In this document: positions 36,311 to 47,445 of the stretch, one piece after another
How the letters are laid out: each line of letters opens with the position of its first letter
Position numbering within the stretch: position 1 is the first letter of the stretch
Assembly (NCBI RefSeq): GCF_002078875.1
Contig: NC_034424.1
Span: 7,915,586 to 7,979,585 of the forward strand
Length of the DNA: 64,000 nt
Reading direction: 5' to 3'
Source: Numida meleagris
Taxonomy: Eukaryota > Chordata > Aves > Galliformes > Numididae
Program-made: the position numbers and the translations under genes
The notes under the pieces: model-generated
Told to the model about the DNA's origin: nothing
The model's database searches: none
What the model saw: only the letters and a program-made list of their open reading frames with translations

Positions 36311-38690
36311 TTCCCTCCGAGGGGCTGCAGGTGTCTGTGTGCCATGTGCCCACGCGGGGTTGGGAGTGAAACATGAGGGCAGTGGCCCCAGTGCCCCCAG
36401 CGTGACCACTTCAGGATGTGGGGGTCAGACTGGCAGCCCCTGCAGACACCTGCTGATAGTCACCAAAGGATGCAGGTAAGAGGAAAACGAGCCAAAACTC
36501 CGGGTTGGATTCTTTCTTCATATATATTTATATATGTCAATTTTTGCTGTTAGCTGATGGCCTCTTGCATGCACCCATTGCTGGGACACGTCCTCAGCAC
36601 GGCGCGGTGCCCATAAAGGACCCTGCAGCCCTGAGCGCTCTGTGGGGGTCCCCAGAGCCCCTTAACCCCATGAGGACCCAAGGCAGAGCAGGTGCTGGTC
36701 CTGCCCAGCCGCCTGTCCCGGTGTCCTGGTGCCAGTTTGGGTCAGCAGTGCTGGACCAGCAACAAGCCAACACAGCAGGTGGAGGGATGAGGCACAGGCA
36801 CTGCTGGGCAGCAGCAAAGGGAGGAAAGCACATGGCACCTCGGGGTCACCAGGTGCCAACTGGACACCTCGTTGTGCTTTGATGCCCACACAGCGTGGGG
36901 AGCGGGAGCGGGGACGGCGAGGTGCTGGAGATGGAGCTGCTGCAACTCTTCCATTTTAATAATAGATTACCATTAGTATCCGCCCGATATAACGCGCGCC
37001 TCATTATTGCTTACTCAGAATAATTTCTCCTTATAGAACCTTGGAACTTTATTTGCTGAGCATAAAATATGCAGCAATGCATGAATAGTTTTAAGACTCG
37101 GTCCCCTCAACTAATACAGTGTGCTTTTTTTTTTTCTCCTTTTCCGAGCTGTGATTGAAGTCAAATTAACATATTTACCTCCAGAGCTCCCAGGAGCGGC
37201 GTTAAAAAATTCAGGAGGTGGTTCAGAATGGTCTGCCATTGCTGGGTCTGATGCTGGGCTCCCTTTCTCTATAGGGCCGTGCAGACCTTTGACTCTCAGC
37301 CCCACACTCCCCTTCCTCCCCGTGCCGGTCTTTGCGCTCAGCAACAGATGGGAGCGGTGTTACTGCCGCTGCGCTCCCCAAAGGAAGCGCTTTATTTTAT
37401 TGTATTGGCTTTTTAGGATGGGAGAGAGGGAGAGGCAGGGAGAGGGAATGAGTTATAATAAATAACACAGAGCCCTGGCTGCTGTTTCAGTCTGCAATAA
37501 GGAGAGGTGTTGCGGCGCGTTCCTGCCGATGGGTGCGGGCTGTGCGCTGCTGTTGTCACCGCGCTCTGCCTCAGCTTATCTGCAGGTGATAGCTGTTTCC
37601 TACAGCGAATCACAGGCCTTATTTTTTTTCATATTTTGACATCTTCTCATGGGAAAAAAAAAAAAAAAACAAAAAACGCAGTGTGAACGCAGATGTTTGA
37701 AACCGAACCGAGCTTGCTGCTCTATTGCCCAGAGGCTTCTTTATTCTTCCCAGCCCAGGAGCTGTCCTGCCTGTGCCGTGATTTATTTCTGAAGCAGGAG
37801 GGTGTCACAGAAGCCAAACTGCAGTGATCCCAGTTCCGATGCTCTGGGTCCATGGAGCCGTGCACTCTGCCCGTGGAGCGGCCTTGGCCGTGTTGTTGCT
37901 GTGGGCAGGAGGTGCTGCAGCAAATCTCCCTGCTCCTAAACTAGGAAGTGATTGCTGCAGATGTTGTTCCCTGAGCAATGGGTTAATCCTTGGTGGTTAG
38001 CATGGTGTGGCAAAAAAAAGAAACTTATTTGTTTGAGGTTTTTGGCTAATTGCCTCGCAAGTATTGCAGAGCGTTGCTGCAATTTTCCTGGATTTTGCAA
38101 TTGGGATGGTTCTGGTCTAACTGGTCAGAAAGATTGTAAAAATATAGAAAGAAATGGGAAAAAAAAATAGAGAGAAATCACTTGCCACGTTGCTGCAAAA
38201 AGCAGAAGGGTGCCAAGTGCCCAGCTATGTGGTGAGGCAGGGAGCAGGGCCAGCAGGGTCAGCCCAGTGTGGGGGCTCGGCTGCGAAGCTGGGGCTCGGG
38301 CTCCATCCAAGAGGCAGCACAGGCTCCAGTACATGCTTTTGGCTCCCTGAACGTGGCACTTCAGTATTTTCCCAGGCAGGAAAAAACCATTTGCTTTTCA
38401 TGCAAAACATATAAATCTTGGAGAAGTTCCCAAAGTTGCGTGTTTAACTGCTCAGTTCTGCGTGCCTGTGGAAGGAGGGTGTTTATTCGCATGCATCATT
38501 ATTTTTGTTTTTCTCTTTAAAAGGCTGAAGTGTTTGCGAGGAGGACGTTTCCAGTGCTGGGGACGACCAAGAGCAAAGGGAGAGGCGGGTGTAGAGGGGA
38601 TGGCTTCACCTCGCCATGCAGCTGGAGGGAACCGAGCCCTTCCCTCCTGACTGCAGGCGTAGGGTTGGAGTGGCTGGGGGCTTCTTCTGC
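36311..38690. other. Intergenic sequence, no gene recognised
   Basis: Contains another AT-rich block (about 36950-37100, with CATAAAATATGCA) and short poly-T or poly-A runs near 37123 and 37652. The rest is GC-rich filler. No gene is seen. Confidence 0.5.
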
Positions 38691-38691
38691 T

Positions 38692-38872
38692 TAGAACCAT
38701 GGAGTCGTTTGGGTTGGAAGGGACTCTTAAAGGCCATCTGGTCCTAGTCCCTGCAGTGCACAGGGACACCCACAGCTCGGTCTGGTGCTCAGAGCCCCGT
38801 CCCTGACATCAGGTGCCTGCAGGGATTGGGCATCCACCACCTCTCTGGGCACCCTGTGCCAGCGCTTGTCTT
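38692..38872 (-). mobile_element. CR1 LINE fragment, 3' end, reverse orientation
   Basis: The stretch reads like the reverse complement of the 3' end of an avian CR1 element. It shows the GGGTTGGAAGGGACTCTTAAAG motif region, then the GGACACCC-type block, and the GGGCATCCACCACCTCTCTGG block ending at CTGTGCCAGCG. It is about 180 bp and diverged, a dead 5'-truncated copy. CR1 is the dominant interspersed repeat of birds and supports the avian assignment. Confidence 0.9.
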
Positions 38873-40499
38873 AGGAATTGTATTGAAACCTACCTGGCTG
38901 CTGGTTCCTTTTTAAATCTCTCCTGTGTTGTTTGTTTATTAGTTAGTTACACCTGTGCTTTGCTCCAGCTGAAGTCCTGCCCTGGGGCCAGCACAAATCT
39001 GACTGCCTCTGTCCCAACCGCGGGCTGGGAAACTTGCTTGTTTCTTCTCACTCCACTGCTGTCTGCTGAAGGCATGGGGAGTGGCTTTGCCATAGCAGTT
39101 CTGTTTAAGTGCATGGGAGAGGAGGAAGGGGAGGAAGGATGGACCCCCAGCCCCAACAGCACCACCCTGCAGCACTGGGGCTGCCTGCAGAAGGATCCCT
39201 CCCTCGTCCCTGCATTGCTCTTTCTGCTCACCCTGAGGGAGACGCAATGATAATTGCAGAATTACGCATATATACACAGACAGGGCATCAAATTTTGTTA
39301 TTGTGTTTTGCATAAGATGACTATTTTTGAAGTGCCTCCAAATCCTGGACAGCTCAAATCTAGCAATCTCCCATTCTCCCATGAGCACCTTTCCTGCTCA
39401 GCCCCGAGCTGCTCCTGCATCCCAAAGGACGAGATGGGACGGATGCGGGCAGAGGGGACCTGGAGATATGGGGCATCCCAGTGGCCCTGTCCCTGTGCCC
39501 CATCCCCACACCTGTCCCCATGCCCTGACCCAGTGCGCATCTTTCCACGGTGCACCCCATGCAGGGGCAGGACAGGGAGCAGCAGAGGAGAGGTTTAGTG
39601 CTGCTGTCATGTAATCCCGCCGTGAATCAAAGCAACTTTTTACAAAACAAGATTCTCTCGCTGTTGCAAAAGAGCTTTGGGGAAATCTGGTTTTTGTGGT
39701 TAAGGATCTTAGTCTGATGCACAAGGAAAATTATGTGTAGCTTTTATTTGGCCCAAAGGATTCTTACAACATTATCCGTATTTCCTTTAATTTGTGGGAT
39801 TTCTAGTAAATGGGCTTAAAAATAGGTCCGGGCAAAGTGCCAGGGTACATATGAACAGCAAAAAGAAAGCTCTGCACGCTGAGCGGCTCGCTTTCACTTC
39901 TCCCTCAATGCCAGCTGCATTAACTGGGAAAAGGCAGTAAACACTCACCTTTTGGGGTTAAATGTAATTACCTCTCTGGAATTCTTTGGAGGTAGATACT
40001 GCAGGAAAGATGCATTTGCTGGGTAATGGAACACACGTGGTGTTTGTGTTGAGCTGGCCGTACGGCAGCGGGAGGGAGCACAGCACTGGTTCCTGGGCTG
40101 GCAAAGGGCTCGGAGCCCTCCAGCATTGGGATCCTGGCACGGGGCAGGGGAGGAGCAGAGCACGGCAGCACTGGACATGGGCAGCGCGTGGTGTGTGCGG
40201 TTCTGGGAGCCAGGAAGATCTGACTGGGACAGCCCCATAGGCAACAGTGCAGGCATCGTCTCCAGCATCCCCACGGAGCTGGGTGTGCTGGGGAGGTCCC
40301 AGCCAGGCACCGTTATGGCCAAGCCCATCCTTCAGGCTCACCCCTTTGTGGTTCAGGTTCCCCAAAGAGCTGCTTTTGTTTTCCAAAGCACACAGCCGCA
40401 GTGTTGGTGCAGGTTTGGGTGTGGGATGCAGGTGGGGACCCCTCTCCTGCAACGGGGTCATCCTGGCTACGCCTGCTTAGAAAGCCTTTTGGATGTTCT
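38873..40499. other. Intergenic sequence, no gene recognised
   Basis: GC-rich DNA with an AT-rich stretch around 39620-39960. Chance open frames are present on both strands. Nothing else is supported. Confidence 0.5.
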
Positions 40500-40760
40500 T
40501 TTTGAAAAATAATTGGGTTTGCGGTTGATTTTCATTTTTTTTTTTAAATGCTTTAATGGAGAGGCAGCAAATTTAATATCTTCTGTCTTGGCTGTGTTGT
40601 GATTTACATTTGATTTTAGGCATAATTAGAAATGCAAGTGGAGCGCTTTGTGTTTTACCTCTGCTTCAACTATTTATGGCATGATATGCAAATGGAGCAA
40701 GCCATGAATATTAAAGATCAGAGCATGTTACAAAGTACCACCGCCTTTAACGAGTTGGGT
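40500..40760. promoter_or_regulatory. AT-rich island with POU octamer, candidate enhancer
   Basis: A complex AT-rich block with a perfect octamer ATGCAAAT at 40686-40693, followed by ATGAATATTAAAGATCAG-type sequence and a CATAATTAG homeodomain word. It is non-coding. It resembles a conserved enhancer in composition, but conservation is untested. Confidence 0.4.
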
Positions 40761-41654
40761 ACGGGTGCAGGCCGCGTTCCCTTCTCTATAGGTCAGCCTG
40801 CATCTCCTGCTGCAGTGCCAGCATCGACCTTTCAAGGTGCTCTGCAGCACCGGGAGGGAACCTTCAGTGTGCCTCAGCCCAAATGGAGCAGCTTCCTATG
40901 ACTGCGAGCCCGAGGGAAGGGATCTTGCTGTTCTCGGTGCTTAGACCTATTTACATAGAATTATTTTGGGTTTGTTGACACATCTGAAGTCATGTGGAGA
41001 GCGGTCTCGCGTGCTGGGCAGCGCGGGGCTGGGCACCAGGGCTGCGTGGCTCCAGCTGGGGCTGCTGGGTGCAGCGGGACGCAGTGGGGGTGCAGGGGGT
41101 GGGCTGTGGGATGCAGAGCGTTGCATTGGGGGAGCTGGGAGCGCCCCGGGGAGCAGCGCGCTTCTCGCCTCGGAGGGATTTAAATTACAAATTTTGACAG
41201 AGAAGATTGTCAGCAGTATTCAAAACAGCGCCGGAATTCTTTTGAAATGCCGTCGAGCTGCGCCGCTGCAGTTGGGAAGTTTGGCACGTGAGAATTTGGC
41301 CCAGGAGCTGCCGCCGGGGCTTTCTGTCCTTTAAAACTCAATTCGTCTGTATGCCCTGTCCTGCACAGCCCGGCACAGCCCTGGGATCAGCGTGCAGGGC
41401 CGGGCTGCAGCGGGGCCCTGTGGGGCTGGGGGTCCTCCTGTAATGGGCACAGATAGCTTTGTGCTCGTGTATTAAAGAAAAGAAGGATTTGTTGGTGCTT
41501 GTGGCTACGCGTAGGAAAGCCAACCGGCAAACCAAATGGGGATCTGGAATCGACTTGTGATCGGCTGGATTATTTATCCGTAATCATTAACTGTACATCC
41601 TGTTGGTGGGCTGACGTGTGCTCGTTGGTATTAGGCTCGGTTCCATCTGCAGCA
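40761..41654. other. Intergenic sequence, no gene recognised
   Basis: GC-rich filler between an AT-rich island and a CR1 fragment. No gene or repeat family is recognised. Confidence 0.5.
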
Positions 41655-42205
41655 TCACATGAACATGAGCCAGCAGTGTGCCCGGGTGGCCAAGAAGCCA
41701 GCGGCATCCTGGCTTGTGTCAGAAGCAGTGCAGTCAGCAGGAGGTGATCGTGGCTCTGCACCTGGAGTGCTGCGTTCAGTGCTGGGCCCCTCGCTGCCAG
41801 AAACGCATCGGGCCCCTGGAGTGTGTCCAGAGGTGGGCAGGGGTTGTGGTGGGTTGTAGCACAGCGCTGCAGGGAGCGGCTGAGGGAACAGGGGTGGGTC
41901 AGTGTGGAGAAGAGGGGGCTCAGGGCAGACCTCATCGCTCCCTACAGCTCCTGGAAGGACGTCGTGGTGAGGTGGGGTCGGCCTCTGCTCATGGGTAACA
42001 GTGATAGGGCGAGAGGTGACAGCCAGGGGAGGGTCAGGTTGGGTGTTAGGGAACAGTGCTCCTCAGAAGGAGCGGTCAGCGCTGGCACAGGCTGCCCAGG
42101 GGTGGTGTCCCCATCCCTGGAGGTGTTCCAGACCCGCGGAAGTGCGGCACTGAGGGACATGGCCAGTGGGCACGGCGGGGTGGGCTTGGGGATCTGAGAA
42201 GGATT
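41655..42205 (+). mobile_element. CR1 LINE fragment, ORF2 end and 3' UTR, forward orientation
   Basis: About 550 bp resembles the last part of the CR1 reverse-transcriptase ORF and its tail. The first frame reads MSQQCARVAKKPAASWL. Later blocks match the CR1 segments for the GTGTCCAGAGG region, GGAGCGGCTGAGGGAAC, TGGAGAAGAGGGGGCT, CAGGCTGCCCAGGG and CATCCCTGGAGGTGTTCC. Frameshifts and stops break the frame, so it is an inactive, 5'-truncated relic. It is in opposite orientation to the CR1 piece 3 kb to the left. Confidence 0.92.
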
Positions 42206-43420
42206 TTCTGCGTTCCTATGGAAGGCTGGCGCTGGCTCTGCTGTGCAACCCTCCGTGTGTCTGCGCTGGGGCTGTGGGTGGACACGGTGCCGTGGGGCTG
42301 CAGTGGGGCAAGGGACCGGGGCCTCCCTTCAGGTACCTCCAGCCCCGCAGCGTGCGCCTTCCTTATCTGCAAGCTTCTATTTCCATTAAGGATCAAGCTC
42401 GGATGCAACTGTAGCTTCACTTTAGAGAGCACTAAAAGTTTAATGTAGAAACGTTTTCCTTCGCCAGAACTTTTTGGCAGCGTCGTTCCCTGGTGCTGAA
42501 ATACCTCCAGAAGCGCCGCGCTCCGGAGCTGCCCTCGAAGGGTTAATGACATCATCCCGACTGCTTTTTTTTTTTTTTTTTTTTTTTTGTAACACAAGGA
42601 GAAAAAACTGCAGGCAAAAGTCATTACTCGGAGGCAGAGATGGAAGCAAAGTTTCCCTCCCCTCTGCAGTTTGGTAGCGGTAGGCTATGCAGTAATTGAG
42701 AAGTAAAGCAATGGAATTACCGGCTCCTGTCCAAACGGAGCACGACTTTTTTTTTTTTTTTTTTTTTTTTTACAACCTCCATTGCATCAGAACTCGGCAG
42801 TATTCCTGGTGTCCTCATGTGTGTTAATGCTGACTCACAGACTAACTTGCACAAGAAAAAAAAAAAAAAACAAACCACCAGGCAGCAGCTCCACCATACT
42901 AGGTAATGAGCTCTCGCAAGAAGCGGCGCTGCTGTGCTGTAAGCTCTTCTAATTGACCTTTTCAGATATTTACCTTATTTTAAGGCTCTCCATTCCGGCG
43001 TGGCGTGGCGGCACGGCTGAGCCATGCATGTTAGATGCTGCCGCTCGGCTGTGGTGTGCGAGGAGAATGCAATTCGGCATGACACTTGTCTTTCTGCTGC
43101 GTTGCGGGGCGGGCTGTGTCGGGATGGATGCAGGAAGCGCGTGCTGCAGCGGCGGCGGAGGGGCACCGGGTGCTTTCTGCTGCTCCTCGGGGTCACCCGG
43201 CTGCTTTGTCAGGTTGCTGGGATGTAACAGCCCCGAATTCCGCAGGATAGTTTTATTTCCCGTCCCTCTCCTTTGCCCCTTTCCCTGTAGCAAGCTGCCA
43301 AAAAAAAAAAAAAAAAAAAATCCATGTTGCCTTTTCTATTTTTGCACGTCCTTGCTTGAGAGCTCTTTAAAGCAGTGATGGGGGAAAAAAGGAAAAAAAA
43401 ACAAAGGAATTCCATCAAAG
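42206..43420. other. Intergenic sequence with long poly-T and poly-A runs
   Basis: Contains poly-T of 24 at 42565-42588, poly-T of 25 at 42747-42771, a poly-A run near 42857-42870 and another near 43300-43320. The spacing and absence of flanking duplications do not point to a known retroelement. No gene is seen. Confidence 0.5.
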
Positions 43421-43424
43421 GAGG

Positions 43425-43960
43425 TGGGAGCTGCCCGGCGGGGTGACCCCGCGCTGCGACTCACCTTGCAGCAGCACGGAGCTGCGGGCACCGGGCGCTG
43501 CGGGAGCTGCGTGCCGCCGGTGACACCGACATCGCCACCGCCACCGCTCTGCCCCGCACGGCTCTGCTTCCTCGCTGCCTTCCAGCCCGCTCTGCGCGCG
43601 TTGCTCCTCGCCAAGCCTTGTGCTTTTGCCTCGCTAAGCCGGGAGCCGCTCGCTGCTGCAGGGTCCGGGGCTCGGCGCTGCTCCCGCTGCAGGGCTGTGG
43701 GTTGCGGTGCTGCGGCACAGCTGCTCCCCACCCGGCCCTTGGCTGTCGGCCCCTGCCCGGCGCAGGCACTTTGCGTCCGACCCCGTCCCTTCCCCTCCTG
43801 CCGTTACAAGGGGGGACGCAGCCCCAGCCCTGCAGCCGCAGCCAGGCTGGCGCTGAGCATCCCCGTGGGGAATCCCGGTGCCGCGGCACCTCCCAGCTCC
43901 GGCCCCGCAGCCTGGAGCCCAAGGATGGGCTTTCTAAAAATTATTAGTATTTTTTTTTTA
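43425..43960 (-). promoter_or_regulatory. CpG island with a minus-strand splice donor
   Basis: A CpG-dense block. At its left edge the minus strand reads CTGCAAG|GTGAGTC, a near-perfect donor with its exon side ending at 43465. This could mark the first exon of an antisense non-coding transcript starting in the island. The plus strand lacks an equally good donor. Alternative readings are an NACC2 alternative promoter or an orphan CpG island. Confidence 0.35.
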
Positions 43961-46255
43961 ATAATTATTTTTTGGTTTTCCCTCCCTCTCCACCTCTGCA
44001 GAGGAAAGAGGGGGTTCCTATTACTGCCATCCCCCAGGGGCAGGGCTTCGCCGCTCTCTTGTGCCGCGAGCGCTTTGTCCCCAAGCGCTGGAGGGTTTCT
44101 GTGGCCTTTGTCCTCCCATGGGGACAGAGGGCAGGGACCCTTTGTAGGGCTCTTCTGCCTTTTTGGGGCTCTTTCAGCTTGCTTTGTTGGTGGTGGTGGC
44201 GAAGTCTCCAGATCTCATTATAGGTTGGCTAAGGAAAAGACGATTTAAATGAATTATCTAATTATTTCTGATTACTCCCGTGGGGGCTCTGATGCCAGCA
44301 TCATATTCCGGATCGATGCATTTCTCTTTGCTGTTGGCTCACCCTGACCTCTCAGGCCTTAGAGAAGAGAATTTGTTCGGGACCGAGCAAACCTGCACAG
44401 AACCTGAGAGCTCACAGCGCTGCTTCGTGTGACAGCTGAAATTTTCATGAGCTCCTTGTGACAAAGGCCGTGACTTCACGGGACCGTGCAGGGATGTGCC
44501 ATTTCTCCTGGCCTGTACCAGAGCTCAGATAAGAGGCTTCCACTGGAAAACAAAGCGACGTCTTGCTTCAGTTGTCACATACCTTACATAATTCTTAGAT
44601 ACTTAGGGGGTGTTTGGGTTTCATTGGGTTTTGCCCAAGGTTTTGTGTTGGCTAGGAGCCACTCGGTTGTTGTTTGGTGGGAGTGGTGTTCCCAACCAGT
44701 TTGGTGCTGTTTTGCCCCAAAAAAGGGGAAAAAAAAAAAGAGGAGTTTTAGAAGTTAGGTGTTATCACTCGTGTTGCCTCCACCGTCTGGTCATGGTACT
44801 GACTTGTGGCTGTTGGTTGTAGGGGATAGGAGGTCTGATAGGGAACAGGTTCTGCTCGGCTTTAGGACTGCCTTGGCCCTATTTATTTGGTTGCCAATAA
44901 TCCTGCCATCGGGAGGGGAGGATAAAGAGGAGGAGGAAACAAAACGCCAGCCCTGGGCTCCACCTGGAGTCGTTTGGGCTTTTGAAGGCTCATTGGGATT
45001 TGCTTGCGTTCCTGGGTAGCATTTCCAGACCGAACACTCACGGTGTCATTTGCTTTACATTATTTCTTTATCTGCCGTTCCCTGTGAGAGCGTTTCAGAA
45101 CCCTTTTCCTACCAGAAGAGTGGAGGTTGGGATGAATCCTATGACCCACCCCCCAGGAGCGCTGCAAGGAGCAGCCCCAGAAAGCTGCTGGGAGCTGGGG
45201 GAGGCAGAGGTGCGACCGCTGGGAGGGGTGGATCCCAGGGAACCACCACGGCCAAACTCAGCCCCATCTCGCAGGGAGGGTGGGGGTTGGATGCTTTGGG
45301 TCCTCCTCCGGCCGAGTGGAGCTTCTTGTTTCAGGCAGTGATGTTTCGTGGGAAGCTTGGAAGGAAACTTGCCAATGTTTGGCACCTTTTTGTTGCCTCG
45401 CTACCTTGGGCATGCCCTGAACAAGCTCGGTTTTGGTGATTTTTTGAGACATGGTTTCCTCCTGGCTTGTTTGTAGAGCAAGTTCTGAGCGATATGAACA
45501 ATTCCTACCTATTCTACCAGTTCTGACCCCTCTATGTGGCACATGGGAACCCCACTGGTGCCTCCTGGTGCTGGGGGCACGCTGGTACCCATGGGTCCGT
45601 GCCCTGTGCGCAGTGAGGGCAGGTGGGTGCATGGGAGCAGCTCGCTGCCATTCTACAGAGTGGAACTTAACACCCCACGCAGACACTGGGGCAGAGCTTA
45701 ATGCACCAAATAGGCACGAGGGCAGGAGAAGTGGAGTCACACATGCAAAAATGGGGAGGGGTTGAGCAGGAACTTCCCAGCCCGTGTCCATTCTCCCCAC
45801 ACCATCCTTGTCTAAGAGTGCCATGGCTTTTCATCTCCTAAATTTTCCCTGCCTGCAGCCATCTGAGCAGGGCCATCGAAACAAATCCTAGAGCAATAAT
45901 CGAAATAAAAACGCTCTGGGCAGAGAGATAAGTAAGCAAAGTAAGGCCCCACCCTCTTTCCCAGAAAATAGCACCAAACATGCTCAATAAACGCAAAGGT
46001 AATTTAAAATCTGAATCCAGGAGACAATGTGACTAGGATTTCATTACTTAAGCAAATGGATTTGCTTTTAGTGGATTCAGCCACAGACTGAAAGAAGCTT
46101 TCCCCAAGGGGTAAACATTTTTCCTGCCTTTGAAAGGCTTTCTTGTATGTTACGGGAGGGGGGGGTGGGAGGGAGGTGGATCATGCCTGTGGCTGCCCAC
46201 AGAGCACCTTTATTTCACCCTGCCCCGGGCACTCCCCCGTGCCCCTTTGGGGTGG
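43961..46255. other. Intergenic or NACC2 5' flank, no gene recognised
   Basis: AT-rich sequence follows the CpG island, then mixed DNA. Frames of up to about 190 codons overlap on both strands and are unsupported. Nothing else is seen. Confidence 0.5.
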
Positions 46256-46257
46256 TG

Positions 46258-46866
46258 GCACTGGGGTGCTGCGGGACGCTTGGGTGCAGGGTTGCTGGGA
46301 CTCAGTATGGGATAATGGGCTCAGGGTGCTGGGGTGCAGGGTATTGGGCTGCAGGATGCTGGGGCCCAGCGTAGGGATGCTGGGGTTTGGGGTGCTGGGG
46401 CTCAGAATGGGGATGCTGAGGTGCAGGATATAGAGATGCAGCATACTGGGGCTCAGCGTGGGGATGCTGAGGTGCACGATGCTGTGGCTCAGTGTGGGGC
46501 TCACTGAAGGGATGCTGGGGTGTGGGATGCTGGGGATCAGTGTAGGGATGCTGGGGTACAGGTTGCTGTGGCTCAGTGTGGGGCTGAGTGGGGAGGCTGG
46601 GGTGTGGGATGCTGGGGCTCAATGTGGGGATGGGGTGCAGGATATAGGGATGCAGGATGCTAGGGATCAGTGTGGGGATGCAGGCTGCAGGATCCTGATC
46701 TCTGTGTGGGGATGCTGGGCTAAGTGTGGGGCTCAGCGTGGGGTTGCTGGAGTGCAGGATATAGGGATTCTGGATGCTGGGGTTCAAGTGTGGGGATGCC
46801 AGGGTGCAGGATATAGGGCTGCAGGTTGCTGAGGCTCAGTGTGGGGATGCCGGCTGCAGGATGCTG
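46258..46866. repeat. Degenerate G-rich minisatellite upstream of NACC2
   Basis: About 600 bp is built from interleaved words GGGATGCTGGGG, TGCAGGATATAGG and GGGCTCAGTGTGG in irregular order, giving a composite period of roughly 40-50 bp. The plus strand is strongly G-rich with many GGGG runs. The open frames over it (repeated GMLG/LSVG peptides and their antisense) are artefacts. Confidence 0.9.
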
Positions 46867-46969
46867 GGCTCGCCGCCCCTTCCCCAGCCCGAGGAGTCAC
46901 CAGCAGCAGTGCCAGCGCTGCAGACTGTTTGGAATAGTTTAAATGCTTTGACACTCTGGATGTACTAGA

Positions 46970-47290
46970 TGGCAGGGGAGGCAGTTTACAGCGTAATTCA
47001 TATGCAAAACTGCACTATAAATTTAAAACCTGTCTCAGTTGCCGTGGCACCACTAAGCATTTCATCAGCATACAGTACAGTATTTCTGCCATCTTTGTTT
47101 GCATTGCAGTGACTCATCAAAAGTCTGTCTTGTACCAACACTGAGAGCATTCCTCTGGCACTGATATTTCTCTGTTTTTAAAGCTTCGGTTTGAAACTGG
47201 CATTTACTTCAGGTCCCTAATCAAAGGGCTCTATTCATCGCAGAGAGCAGCCTGAATGTTAATCTGCATCCGGCCTATTCATTTAGATGC
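46970..47290. promoter_or_regulatory. AT-rich element just upstream of the NACC2 leader exon
   Basis: Non-repetitive AT-rich sequence with a near-octamer ATGCAAAA at 47002-47009, an AP-1-like TGACTCATC near 47111 and several ATTA cores. It lies immediately 5' of the candidate leader exon and could be a proximal enhancer or promoter element. This is inferred from composition and position. Confidence 0.35.
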
Positions 47291-47319
47291 TATGCACTGC
47301 CGTGGAGATTTGACTTGGT

Positions 47320-47445
47320 AAGAGCTTGAGCTCCAGCAGATAGAAGCGGAGGGCTCCGCGCTGCTTTCCTCCCCCGAGCGCTCGGCGTCCCCGCACACGG
47401 CGCGGGGCGAGAGGAGGGCACGGGACCCCCGGACGCGGCTGGAAG
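47320..47445 (+). other. Candidate NACC2 5' non-coding exon
   Basis: A GC-rich segment ends in a strong donor, GGAAG|GTACGT, with GT at 47446-47447. It lies 1.27 kb upstream of the acceptor of the first coding exon. Joining it to 48715 puts an A at -3 of the upstream ATG there. The left boundary is a guess. Other possible leader donors are at 48059 and 48068 (CCAAG|GTACTG and TGCAG|GTGGGG). A more remote first exon is also possible. Confidence 0.4.

Noticed and set aside
46181..46832. His/Pro/Ser-rich minus-strand and Gly/Met/Leu-rich plus-strand frames
   Set aside because: They are products of the G-rich minisatellite.
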